Shown here piece after piece: positions 24,161 to 32,374 of a stretch of DNA of 64,000 nucleotides. The stretch is from Dokdonella sp. Its GTDB lineage: Bacteria; Pseudomonadota; Gammaproteobacteria; Xanthomonadales; Rhodanobacteraceae. Position numbers and translations under genes: made by a program. The DNA is taken from positions 1 through 64,000 of the forward strand of contig NZ_JAHCAS010000002.1 of the NCBI RefSeq assembly GCF_019634775.1. Direction: 5' to 3'. The number at the start of each line of letters is the position of its first letter. Position 1 is the first letter of the stretch. The notes under the pieces were generated by a model. The model was not told the origin of the DNA, did no database searches, and worked only from the letters and a program-made list of their open reading frames with translations.

Positions 24161-24883
24161 ATGAATCCCGAACTCCTCGCCCTGGCTCTGCGCACGCCGC
24201 TGGAACAATTGCTGGCGCTGCCGAATGCCATCCGCATCGTCGTGCTGGCGAAGGAGGAATTGGTTCGTTTCGACGACGACCAGTTGCAGGAATTGCTGGC
24301 GTGGATCGACGCGACGATCCTGCAGGCTGCGGCATTGGACGAGGACGCGGCGCGCGACGACGAACGCGATCTGGATTGGCTGATGCGGGCCATCGAACAC
24401 CACGAGGTGGTCGCGCTGGAGGACGGCACGTCGTTCGGCTTCCGTGACTGCTACCGCGTGCTGGCGCTCTACAAGCTCGGTGTGGTCATCGATGCCGTGG
24501 GCGATCCATCGGCGGGTGTCCTCGGTGTGTCCGTGACGGCCGTGTTGATGGAGGCGTTGGAGGCCGTGTTGCTGTCGGATTTGCTGCCGGACGTAGAGTC
24601 GGTGGAGGCGGTCGTCGAGCGTGCGTGGCGCGAGGGATTGACGCCGCCCGTCGATGTGGCGCACGAGGTCAAGCGCGCCAAATCCCAAGGCGGGCGCAAG
24701 GCCGCCGACATTCGGCACGCCACGAATCGCGAAGCCAAGACCCGCGCGCTGGAACTGTATTGGAACGGGAAATACAGCAGCATCGATGCAGCGACCAAGA
24801 TCATCGGCGCGCAGGTATTCCGATCTCCGGCCACGGTGAGGAACTGGATATTCGAGGATCGCAGGCAGCGCGGCACCAGATAG
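24161..24883 (+). CDS. Unknown protein with C-terminal basic helical region
   Basis: A 240-residue acidic, Leu-rich protein (MNPELLALALRTPLEQLLAL). The first 150 residues are helical without recognised motif; residues 165-240 become basic (HEVKRAKSQGGRKAADI, SSIDAATKIIGAQ, SPATVRNWIFEDRR) and read like a small helix-turn-helix. It lies between the two iteron arrays, with alpA after it. It could be a replication or copy-control factor of the element, but this is a guess from context. Confidence 0.6.
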   Translation: MNPELLALALRTPLEQLLALPNAIRIVVLAKEELVRFDDDQLQELLAWIDATILQAAALDEDAARDDERDLDWLMRAIEHHEVVALEDGTSFGFRDCYRVLALYKLGVVIDAVGDPSAGVLGVSVTAVLMEALEAVLLSDLLPDVESVEAVVERAWREGLTPPVDVAHEVKRAKSQGGRKAADIRHATNREAKTRALELYWNGKYSSIDAATKIIGAQVFRSPATVRNWIFEDRRQRGTR

Positions 24884-24890
24884 AAGCCGT

Positions 24891-24908
24891 CACGCTGCGC
24901 GCAGCGTG
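24891..24908. repeat. 18-bp perfect palindrome after the gene at 24161
   Basis: CACGCTGCG and CGCAGCGTG directly joined, seven bases after the stop. It could form a hairpin at the end of the transcript; no T tract follows, so termination would not be classical. Confidence 0.5.
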
Positions 24909-24960
24909 ATTCCTGTGCGCGCAGCGGTTCTACCGCCACGACGAATCGTGGCATTGAATA

Positions 24961-24992
24961 GCGAGCATCCCGAAACGACCACGGATGCTCGC
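24961..24992 (+). promoter_or_regulatory. 10-bp inverted repeat overlapping the alpA start
   Basis: GCGAGCATCC (24961-24970) and GGATGCTCGC (24983-24992) are perfect inverted repeats 12 bases apart. The right arm covers the ATG at 24985. It may be an operator or an mRNA hairpin hiding the start. Confidence 0.5.
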
Positions 24993-25191
24993 GATGAAAC
25001 TCTCCCGACCGCTTCTGCCCGATACCGGCTTTCTCCGGTTGCCGCAGATTCTTTCCCTGATCCCGATCAGCCGCTCCGCGTGGTGGGCGGGCATCCGCGA
25101 AGGCAAATTCCCCAAGGGCGTCAAGCTCGGTAGCAAGACCACGGTCTGGCGCGCCGAGGACATCCGCGCGCTCATCGACCAGTCGCGCTGA
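24985..25191 (+). CDS. AlpA-family excisionase-like regulator
   Basis: A 68-residue protein of the AlpA/MerR-like excisionase type: FLRLPQILSLIPISRSAWW, GIREGKFPKGVKLG and TTVWRAEDIRALID, the standard winged-helix pattern. AlpA proteins switch on integrase or excision functions in prophage-like elements. ATG 24985 lies inside an inverted repeat; ATG 24994 is an alternative just behind it. It precedes the P-loop ATPase gene and may bind the iteron arrays or the inverted repeat. Confidence 0.85.
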   Translation: MLAMKLSRPLLPDTGFLRLPQILSLIPISRSAWWAGIREGKFPKGVKLGSKTTVWRAEDIRALIDQSR

Positions 25192-25204
25192 CGGGGTGCT
25201 GGTC

Positions 25205-27001
25205 ATGGCACCTTCGTTTCCGGCGACCTCAGCAATAGGGGGCGACCATCACCACCATCACGACCGTCACATCGGTGAGGGTGGTGATGGTCGTGACGGT
25301 CAAAGCGCACCTGACGCACTGGCCGTCATCGAGGGTGCGCTCGCCCGCCTGCCCGCAGATGTCGGAGCCATCTTCGAGCCGGGGGTGATCTCCGCGCTGT
25401 CTGGCCTGCGCTCCCATGACATCGCCAGCTACCAGCGCCTTCGTCAGCAGGCCAAGAAACTCAACCCCGCCTGTTCCATCACGGCACTGGACGCCGCCTT
25501 GCGCGGGGAATCGGACGGTGCCGAAGAATCCTCGGCGCTGGACGAACTGGTGTCACTGGCGCGCGAGCAATGCCAGTTGCACCACGACGCCGACCGGCAG
25601 GCTGTGGCCGTCGTCCCGATGCCCAACCGTCGGGAGGTCTGGCGCGTGCAGTCTTCCGGTTTCGCGGACTGGTTGCGCGCCGCCTACTGGCGCGCCCGGC
25701 AGGCTGGTGTCACCGACACCACGATGAAGGCGGCGCTCGCCACCCTGTCGGCGGCGGGCATCAACGACGGCGAGCCGGTCGAAGTCCACGTCCGCGCCGC
25801 CCGCTGGCAGGACGGCTACGTCATCGACCTGTGCGACGAGTGTTGGCGGGCGGTCGAAGTGAATCCACGCGGCTGGCGCGTGGTTGCCGAATCCCCGGTG
25901 CTGTTCACCCGCACGCCCTCGATGCGGCCGTTGCCGATGCCTGTTGCTGGCGGCGACATTGGCCTGCTCTGGCACCACACCAATATCCCGCCGAACCGCC
26001 GCGTGCTGGTCTTGGCGTGGCTGCTGGACTGCTGGCGTCCCGACACCCCGTTCCCGGTGTTGGAACTGGTCGGCGAACAGGGTTCGGCGAAGTCCACCAC
26101 GCAATCCGTGCTGCGCAGTCTGGTCGATCCGAACAAGGTGATGTTGCGCGGGCGGCCCAAGACGGTGGAGGACGTATTCGTCGCCGCCGCGAACAACTGG
26201 CTCGTCTCCTACGAAAACCTCTCTGGCCTGACGCCGGAACAGCAAGACGCGCTCTGCACGCTCTCGACCGGCGGCGGCTTCGCGGCGCGGCAGCTTTACA
26301 CCAATGGCGAGGAACACGTCCTCGAATGCAAGCGCCCGGTGGCCTTGAACGGCATCGCCGTCGTCGCCACGCGCCCAGACCTGATCGACCGCGTGATCCA
26401 CGTCGATCTGCCGACCATTCCGGCCGAGGCCCGGCGTGACGACGCCGACACGCACGCGGGCTGGGAACGCGACCTGCCGCGCGTGTTTGCTGGTCTGCTC
26501 GACCTGTTCGCTGCGGCGCTGGCGATCCTGCCCACGGTCACGCTGGCGCGCAAGCAGCGCATGGCGGACTTCGAACGGCTGGGCGAAGCGGTGGCGCAGG
26601 CCTTGGGATTCGACGCGGGCGAGTTCCAGCGCCAATACGCCGAACTGGTGCGCGCGGGCATCGACCGGGCTCTGGAGAGCAATGCCGTCGCACAGGCCCT
26701 CGACAAATACATCGCCGAGCGCCTGACGCCGCTGAACTGGCAGGGCACGGCTGGGCAACTCTACGACCTGCTCGGCAACTTCGGCATCCCCGACCGCAGC
26801 ACCTGGCCGCGCTCGCCGAAAGGCTTGGCCGACCAGCTTCGGCGCATTGCTCCGGCTTACCGCGCCAAGGGCATCGACATCAGTCATCTGGGCCACGGGC
26901 GCGACGGCGCGCTGTGGCGTATCGCGCAGATGCGCTCCATCAACCCTGCCACGCCGCCCGGCATCGAGAGCGGCATTCGCTACGGAGAACACCGTGGGTA
27001 G
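25205..27001 (+). CDS. P-loop ATPase, probable replication helicase of the element
   Basis: A 598-residue protein. The central ATPase shows Walker A VGEQGSAKSTTQ (about residue 290), then VSYENLSGLTPEQQDAL (about 335) and a sensor-like region with VVATRPDLIDR (about 387), as in superfamily 3 or primase-helicase-type proteins of mobile elements. No primase domain is visible. The first 35 residues are odd: His- and Gly-rich (DHHHHHDRHIGEGGDGRDG), because the reading frame runs through iteron array 2. ATG 25205 is the best start; GTG 25196 is possible. It probably drives replication or copying of the excised element. Confidence 0.65.
   Translation: MAPSFPATSAIGGDHHHHHDRHIGEGGDGRDGQSAPDALAVIEGALARLPADVGAIFEPGVISALSGLRSHDIASYQRLRQQAKKLNPACSITALDAALRGESDGAEESSALDELVSLAREQCQLHHDADRQAVAVVPMPNRREVWRVQSSGFADWLRAAYWRARQAGVTDTTMKAALATLSAAGINDGEPVEVHVRAARWQDGYVIDLCDECWRAVEVNPRGWRVVAESPVLFTRTPSMRPLPMPVAGGDIGLLWHHTNIPPNRRVLVLAWLLDCWRPDTPFPVLELVGEQGSAKSTTQSVLRSLVDPNKVMLRGRPKTVEDVFVAAANNWLVSYENLSGLTPEQQDALCTLSTGGGFAARQLYTNGEEHVLECKRPVALNGIAVVATRPDLIDRVIHVDLPTIPAEARRDDADTHAGWERDLPRVFAGLLDLFAAALAILPTVTLARKQRMADFERLGEAVAQALGFDAGEFQRQYAELVRAGIDRALESNAVAQALDKYIAERLTPLNWQGTAGQLYDLLGNFGIPDRSTWPRSPKGLADQLRRIAPAYRAKGIDISHLGHGRDGALWRIAQMRSINPATPPGIESGIRYGEHRG
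25209..25301. repeat. Inverted 3+3 array of 9-bp iterons, copy 2
   Basis: GACCATCAC (25244), CACCATCAC (25253), GACCGTCAC (25262); then inverted units at 25275 (one mismatch), 25284 and 25293. It shares about 90 bp of alignable sequence with copy 1, including the upstream ACCTTCGTT and CAATA(A/G)GG stretch. It lies inside the beginning of the ATPase gene. Confidence 0.8.
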
Positions 27002-27072
27002 CTCCGGCCTGCATCCCGTCCAGTGTCTGGACGCCATCCATTTCCCGCAACCCTGATCAGGAGATCACGACC

Positions 27073-27912
27073 ATGAAACTCAACCCCTTCAGCAAGAAGT
27101 CCGGCTACCTCGCGCGCATCAAGGCCGAGTACGCCGAAGCACAGCACAAGCTCGACGCCCTGAAAGCACAAGCCACCGAGGCGCAGGCCGAGTACGAAGC
27201 CAAGCGCAAGGCCAGCCGCGAGATGGAGGCGCGCGGCAATCACCACCTGTGGACCGACGGCGAAGTCCGCCTGAGCCGCCAAGCCGATGCTGCTTGGCAG
27301 CGCGTCAACGAGCTGCAACGCGAAGCCACCGAACTGGAGCGCGAATGCAATCGCCTGCACGCCATCGTCGCGGCGCCGGGCAAGCTGGAGCAAGCGCGTG
27401 CCGCGATCATCGATCTGCGTCACCGTCGCGGCGTGCTTCAGTCCGAACGCGCGCAGTCGGTGAAGGCCGTCGCCAAGCTCGAAAGGCGCATCGGCGAACT
27501 GGAACAACGCATCGCCGCCGAAACGCAGGCCGCAGGCGAAGCGATGGCTGCGGACGACGGCGACTTCACGATGTCCGAGACCCTGGCAAAGGTCGACACC
27601 GAACTGCGCATCGCCCGCACCACGCTGAAGAACGTCACCGGCAAGGTGCAAGCGCTCGATGCCGACATTGCCGCGATCCCGAATCAACTGTGGGAAGCGG
27701 AGCGGGCATTCAAGTTTCACCAATCCGAGGTCGCCGAGATCGAACTCAACGAGCAGTTGCCGAATGTGCTCGACACCTTCGCCCGCGCCGCCGTTTCGAT
27801 CTGCACCGTCAACGGCTACGGCCGGCGCGAGGACGAATACACCATCAGCATTCCGCTGGACTACGTCGAGGCCGCCCGCGCCAAGCTGGCCGCTGAGATG
27901 CCGGGCGCGTGA
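27073..27912 (+). CDS. Coiled-coil protein of unknown function
   Basis: A 279-residue, mostly coiled-coil protein (KAEYAEAQHKLDALKAQA; LEQARAAIIDLRHRRGVLQ; AKLERRIGELEQRIAAE), with a small globular C-terminal part (SICTVNGYGRREDEYTISI). ATG 27073 follows AGGAGATC. It stands between the ATPase and further small genes of the element. No family is recognised; a structural or SMC-like accessory role is possible. Confidence 0.7.
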   Translation: MKLNPFSKKSGYLARIKAEYAEAQHKLDALKAQATEAQAEYEAKRKASREMEARGNHHLWTDGEVRLSRQADAAWQRVNELQREATELERECNRLHAIVAAPGKLEQARAAIIDLRHRRGVLQSERAQSVKAVAKLERRIGELEQRIAAETQAAGEAMAADDGDFTMSETLAKVDTELRIARTTLKNVTGKVQALDADIAAIPNQLWEAERAFKFHQSEVAEIELNEQLPNVLDTFARAAVSICTVNGYGRREDEYTISIPLDYVEAARAKLAAEMPGA

Positions 27913-27939
27913 TGCCCTCAAGAAACTGGAGGTCATCCC

Positions 27940-28329
27940 ATGAATGATTGTTCGCTACTGCCCATCGGCGCTGACAGCTTGCCGATGGAAGTCGAAGTCC
28001 TCGGCTGGTTCGCTGCCGGTCACGACGTGCTGTGGATTCCCATCGTCGAGGTGGGCGACGGGCCGGACGCCATCGCGCGGGCACAGGCGCAAGCCGATGC
28101 GCTCGGCAAGCCCTACCTGCTGGAGAGCGTCGAGGAATTCGCCCGGCTGCCCGATGGTGTCCGGGGCTGGGTGTTTCCGGCGCATCAGGACGACACCTGC
28201 ATCGTGGCCACGCGCAACGGCGGCGAGGTGACGTTCGGCGTACTGCGCCATCCGGTCACGGGCGAAGCCATCCGCTACCGCACCGACACGGAAACCGCCG
28301 TGGGCCTGACCCCACCATTGGCGGCCTAG
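27940..28329 (+). CDS. Unknown small protein of the element
   Basis: A 129-residue soluble protein starting MNDCSLLPIGADSLPMEVE, preceded by GGAGGTC. It contains VEVGDGPDAIARAQAQAD and GVRGWVFPAHQDDTCIVAT. No family or motif is recognised. The codon use matches its neighbours, and its tight spacing suggests it is expressed with them. Confidence 0.65.
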   Translation: MNDCSLLPIGADSLPMEVEVLGWFAAGHDVLWIPIVEVGDGPDAIARAQAQADALGKPYLLESVEEFARLPDGVRGWVFPAHQDDTCIVATRNGGEVTFGVLRHPVTGEAIRYRTDTETAVGLTPPLAA

Positions 28330-28348
28330 CCACAGAGCGCGGTTTGAC

Positions 28349-28380
28349 CTTGGCTTCTGCCCGCCACAGCGCCTTCATGC
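28349..28380 (+). repeat. Leader motif copy C (before DUF2924 gene)
   Basis: CTTGGCTTCTGC followed by CAGCGCCTTCAT, ending 27 bases before the DUF2924 start. Same element as at 22556 and 23213. Confidence 0.5.
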
Positions 28381-28406
28381 GCATCCCTCAACAACGGAAG
28401 TTCACG

Positions 28407-28883
28407 ATGTCGAATCCAACGATCACCGCACCGACATTGGCGGCACGTCTGGCGGCGCTGCCGACGATGCCGATGGAACGCCTGTGGCAACTGTGGGACG
28501 AGCATTTCCCGCGCCGCCCGCAGAAGGTTACGCGCCGCACCCTCGAAGCACGCCTCGCCCACCGCTTGCAGGAAGTGGAACTGGGCGGCCTGCCGCAGAA
28601 GATCAAGGATCACCTTGCCGATGTCGGCGAGCGGCATTCCAAGATCAAGGTCGGACGCGTGCCTGACCGCAACGTCAAGCGCAGTCTCGGCAAACGGTTG
28701 ATGCCCGGCACGACGCTGATCCGCGAATGGGAGGGACAGGAATTCCGCGTCACGGTCGCGTCCGATGGCTTCTACCTATTCAACGGCCAGCGGTTCAAGA
28801 GCCTGTCCGGCGTCGCGCGCAGCATCACCGGCACCAACTGGTCGGGGCCGCGATTCTTCGGCGTGGAGGATGGTGGCCGATGA
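28407..28883 (+). CDS. DUF2924 protein
   Basis: A 158-residue protein with the DUF2924 pattern: TMPMERLWQLWDEHFP, RTLEARLAHRLQE near the N-terminus, then PGTTLIREWEGQEFRVTV and FNGQRFKSLSGVARSITG in the C-terminal half. DUF2924 genes almost always precede a serine recombinase, as here (ATGA overlap), so it is likely a DNA-binding partner of that enzyme. The C-terminal region resembles the recombinase-associated domain that touches DNA, but its exact job is not known. Confidence 0.9.
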   Translation: MSNPTITAPTLAARLAALPTMPMERLWQLWDEHFPRRPQKVTRRTLEARLAHRLQEVELGGLPQKIKDHLADVGERHSKIKVGRVPDRNVKRSLGKRLMPGTTLIREWEGQEFRVTVASDGFYLFNGQRFKSLSGVARSITGTNWSGPRFFGVEDGGR

Positions 28884-30244
28884 AGAAGTACCCCGCACCC
28901 ACCACGCCACTGGTTTCGCCGAAACGATGCGCCGTCTACTGCCGCGTGTCCAGTGACGAACGGCTCGATCAGGAATTCAATTCCATCGACGCGCAGCGCG
29001 ATGCAGGTCACGCCTTCATCGTCAGCCAGCGCGCCGAAGGCTGGATCGCGGTCGGCGACGGTTACGAAGACCCCGGCTACTCCGGCGGCAACATGGATCG
29101 TCCGGCGCTGCGCCGATTGCTGGCCGACATCGAGGCCCGTCGCATCGATGTGGTCGTGGTCTACAAGATCGACCGTCTCTCGCGCAGTCTCGCCGACTTC
29201 GCCCGGATGGTGGACGTGTTCGACCGCCACGGCGTGTCCTTCGTGTCCGTCACGCAGCAGTTCAACACCACGACCTCGATGGGCAGGCTCACGCTCAACA
29301 TCCTGCTGTCCTTTGCGCAGTTCGAACGCGAGGTCACCGGCGAGCGCATCCGCGACAAGTTCGCGGCGTCGAAAGCCAAGGGAATGTGGATGGGCGGCGT
29401 CGTGCCCTTGGGCTACCGTGTGGAGAACCGGCAACTGCTGATTGAGCCTGTCGAAGCCGCCACCGTCCGCCGCATCTTCGAGAAGTTCGTCGAGACGCGC
29501 TCCACTACGGAGGTCGTGCGCTGGCTGCGGCGCGAGGGCATCACCAGCCGCAAGGGGTGCGCCTTCACGCGCAACGCACTGGTCAAGCTGCTCAACAACC
29601 CGATGTATCGGGGCGAGATCGCGCACAAGAACAAGGGCAAGGTGTATCCGGGACAGCACGAGGCCTTGATCGCACCGGAGCTGTGGAACGCGGTGCAGGC
29701 CGTCTTCGCCGAGAACCAGCGCGCCTACGGGACGGCCACGCGGCCACGGCGCGGGCCGGAGTTCCTGTTGGCTGGCTTGGTGGAAACCGACGCGGGCGAA
29801 CCGCTGCACACCACGTTCACCACGAATTCCGCCGGCAGGTGCTACGCCTACTACGTGCCACGGCGCGTGCGAGCCCTGGGCGAACACCACGCTCTTGGGA
29901 GCATTCCCGCCGGGCAACTGGACGAGGTGGTGCTGGCGCAAATCCACGCCGCGCTTCGCACGCCGGAGATGGTGCAGTCCGTGTGGGACGCGACGCAGGC
30001 CTGCGGCGCGAAGCTCGACGAACCGGAGGTGGTGCTGGCCTTGCTGCGTAACCTCGGCGCGGTGTGGCAGGCGCTGTATCCGGCGGAGCAGCAGCGCATC
30101 GCGCAGTTGCTGATCAAGAAGGTGGTGGTCAGCGCGGAAGCCGTGTCCATCGTCTGGCACGACGCGGGCTGGGCGGAACTGGCGACGGAGCTTCGGCCTG
30201 GCAGCATCGGCGCGGAACTGCGGGAACTGGAGGAAGCGGCATGA
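28880..30244 (+). CDS. Large serine recombinase
   Basis: A 454-residue serine recombinase. The catalytic domain starts CAVYCRVSSDERLDQEF with the nucleophile serine in CRVSS (about residue 19), then VVYKIDRLSRSLADF (about 93) and LLSFAQFEREVTGERIRDK (about 145). A recombinase domain follows (GYRVENRQLLIEP, TRNALVKLLNNPMYRGE). The usual zinc-ribbon cysteines are missing: the site reads LLAGLVETDAGEPLHTTF. It should catalyse integration and excision of the element. It overlaps DUF2924 and the next gene by ATGA, so the three are one unit. Confidence 0.95.
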   Translation: MKKYPAPTTPLVSPKRCAVYCRVSSDERLDQEFNSIDAQRDAGHAFIVSQRAEGWIAVGDGYEDPGYSGGNMDRPALRRLLADIEARRIDVVVVYKIDRLSRSLADFARMVDVFDRHGVSFVSVTQQFNTTTSMGRLTLNILLSFAQFEREVTGERIRDKFAASKAKGMWMGGVVPLGYRVENRQLLIEPVEAATVRRIFEKFVETRSTTEVVRWLRREGITSRKGCAFTRNALVKLLNNPMYRGEIAHKNKGKVYPGQHEALIAPELWNAVQAVFAENQRAYGTATRPRRGPEFLLAGLVETDAGEPLHTTFTTNSAGRCYAYYVPRRVRALGEHHALGSIPAGQLDEVVLAQIHAALRTPEMVQSVWDATQACGAKLDEPEVVLALLRNLGAVWQALYPAEQQRIAQLLIKKVVVSAEAVSIVWHDAGWAELATELRPGSIGAELRELEEAA

Positions 30245-30711
30245 ACTTCAAGCAGACGGGCGACGCCATCCGTGGGTCGAACCTGACGACGGTCATTCCG
30301 ATCAAGTTCCTGCGGCGTGGTGCGCGCAGGCTGGTGGTGCCGATGAACAGCACCGAGCAGGCTCCGAATTGCGATTCACCGATGCTGGTGGCGCTGTGCC
30401 GAGCCTGTCACTGGCAGCGGCTGATGGATGAATGCGTGGTCGAAAGCGGCGCCGACATTGCCCGGCGCGAAGGCCTGCACCCGACCACGGTCAACGAACT
30501 GCTGCGCTTGACGCGCCTCGCGCCCACCGTGGTGCAGGCCATCCTCGCGGGGCGGCAGCCGCGCACGCCGAGCCTGCTGTGGGTGAAGAACCACGAACTG
30601 CCGTGGTCGTGGGAGGAGCAGGAGGCGTTGTTCGGCGGGTTCGATGCCGCATCGGTCGGCACGGTGCCGAACGAACTACCGCGCGCAAGTGCTTGTCCTG
30701 CATCGCAGTGA
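30241..30711 (+). CDS. Recombinase-associated HTH protein
   Basis: A 156-residue protein with an HTH typical for genes behind such serine recombinases: GADIARREGLHPTTVNELL, RLTRLAPTVVQAIL and a C-terminal LPWSWEEQEALFG. The N-terminal stretch (IPIKFLRRGARRLVVP) is basic. It likely binds DNA as a directionality or accessory factor. It begins with ATGA overlap at 30241 and ends 174 bases before the tRNA-Ala gene. Confidence 0.8.
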   Translation: MNFKQTGDAIRGSNLTTVIPIKFLRRGARRLVVPMNSTEQAPNCDSPMLVALCRACHWQRLMDECVVESGADIARREGLHPTTVNELLRLTRLAPTVVQAILAGRQPRTPSLLWVKNHELPWSWEEQEALFGGFDAASVGTVPNELPRASACPASQ

Positions 30712-30848
30712 CGGCGAGCGTAGCCACCGCATTTTTGAGCATGTGAGACGGGGCTGGCGCGGGAATGCCGAAAAACAGGGTGGTTCTGGACGCCCTTACC
30801 CGCCGCATCCCGGCCCGGAACCCCGCGAATACTGGCGATTCCGCAAAG

Positions 30849-30878
30849 AAAAAGGCCAACTCAGCAGAGTTGGCCTTG
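30849..30878 (-). terminator. Terminator of tRNA-Ala
   Basis: On the minus strand, AAGGCCAACTC pairs with GAGTTGGCCTT around a short loop and is followed by TTTTC, just beyond the 3' end of the tRNA-Ala gene. Confidence 0.8.
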
Positions 30879-30884
30879 GAACGG

Positions 30885-30960
<76 letters not shown>

Positions 30961-31177
30961 GTGATCTGCCAGCGCGGGTCTGGTTGGCCTGGGGGCCGGC
31001 CCGTGCGGGGCGCGCATGATAGCCGAGCGCGGCGTGGTGCGCCAAGCCGCGCAGGTCGAACACGGCCCGCTTCGGTGCGCAGCGTCCCGAAGCCTTGCCG
31101 CTGGCGGACGTGCGTCCGCTGTGACGGCGCGGTTTCGGGCTTGCGCAGCCGAGGCGCATTGCTGCCGGGGTGGGGGC

Positions 31178-32293
31178 TCAAACGTCGGCCAGGCGTGCCA
31201 TCAGCGCATCGTGCAGGATTTCGCGGCGCCAGCCATCGAGCGCAGCAGGCCACTGGCGCGTCAGCCACAGGGCTTCGAGGTGGCGGCGGGCGCAGAGCAG
31301 GCCGTCGGGCAGGTCAAGTTCGGCAGCGCGTGCGATGACGATGTCCTTGAGTGCGCTGATTGCCTTGCGCTCACGCGGGCTCGCGGCGGGCGGGATCGTG
31401 GCGAACTCGAGGTCGGCGTCTTCGATCGGTGCGGCCAGTGCATCGAACAGGCCGGCGCGTTCGGCCTTGCGCAGCGCGCGCAGGCCGCGGCCACGTTCGT
31501 ACAGGTCGCCGGGGTCGAGTGGCGGGCGCTGGGCGAAATCGATCAGGCGCTGCTCGTCGAGGAGCCATGGGCGCGGCGTGTCGAGTGCGCGTGCGGTGTG
31601 TTCGCGCCAGAGCAGGGTGCGGCGCAGGCGGGCCTGCTGTTCGCGCGGCCAGTCGGCGGCCATGCGGTACGCGAGTTGTGGCTCGGGGTCGATTTCGCGG
31701 CGGCGCGCCCGGTCGAGCAGGCGTTGGCAGTCTTCGGCGTGCCAGGCCGCGTAGCCGCGTTCGGCGAGGCGTTCTGCGAGCCGCGCGTGCAGGAACGGCA
31801 GGTGCGCGACGTCTTGTGCGGCGTATTCGAGCTGGGTGGGCGACAACGGCCGGCGCAGCCAGTCCGATCGGGTTTCGCCCTTGTCGACTTCGATGCCGGT
31901 CAGGCTGAATACCAGCTTCTGATAGCCGAGGCCGGCGCCGAGCCCACAGAACGCGGCGGCGATCTGGGTGTCGAACAGGCGGCCGAGCCCGGCTGGCACG
32001 ATCGGCGCGAGTGCGTCGAGGTCTTCGCCGGCGCTGTGCATGATCGACGTCGTGCCCGGATCGGACAGTCGCGCGGCGAGCGGTGTCAGGTCCAGGTCGG
32101 CGAGCGGGTCGATCAGGGCGATGGTGGTGCCGATCCCGAGTTGGACGAGGGCGAGCTTCGGCGCGAAGGTGTCGACGCGCATGAACTCGGTATCGAGCCC
32201 GACGGTGTCGCCGTCGCTGGCGAGGACGTTGCGCAGGGAGTCGGTACGGTCTATCCAGTCCGCCAAGGGCAGGTTCCTTTGTCGATGTGTCAT
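31178..32293 (-). CDS. rnd: Ribonuclease D
   Basis: A 371-residue RNase D, the 3' exonuclease that matures tRNA. The DEDDy exonuclease motifs are seen as VGLDTEFMR (about residues 33-41), MHSAGEDLDAL (about 88) and LEYAAQDVAHLP (about 155). HRDC-like helices follow (GLRALRKAERAG). The start is ATG at 32293; a much longer frame runs on antisense to the next gene and is not real. It follows tRNA-Ala on the same strand and diverges from the FGE-domain gene. Confidence 0.9.
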   Translation of the reverse strand: MTHRQRNLPLADWIDRTDSLRNVLASDGDTVGLDTEFMRVDTFAPKLALVQLGIGTTIALIDPLADLDLTPLAARLSDPGTTSIMHSAGEDLDALAPIVPAGLGRLFDTQIAAAFCGLGAGLGYQKLVFSLTGIEVDKGETRSDWLRRPLSPTQLEYAAQDVAHLPFLHARLAERLAERGYAAWHAEDCQRLLDRARRREIDPEPQLAYRMAADWPREQQARLRRTLLWREHTARALDTPRPWLLDEQRLIDFAQRPPLDPGDLYERGRGLRALRKAERAGLFDALAAPIEDADLEFATIPPAASPRERKAISALKDIVIARAAELDLPDGLLCARRHLEALWLTRQWPAALDGWRREILHDALMARLADV

Positions 32294-32374
32294 CCGCGCG
32301 GTTGCGGATGCCGAGCCGGCTAGCCTAAGGTGCCGGCTCTCGGCTGTCAGTAATTTCCGCTCCAGGCGCCCTGC

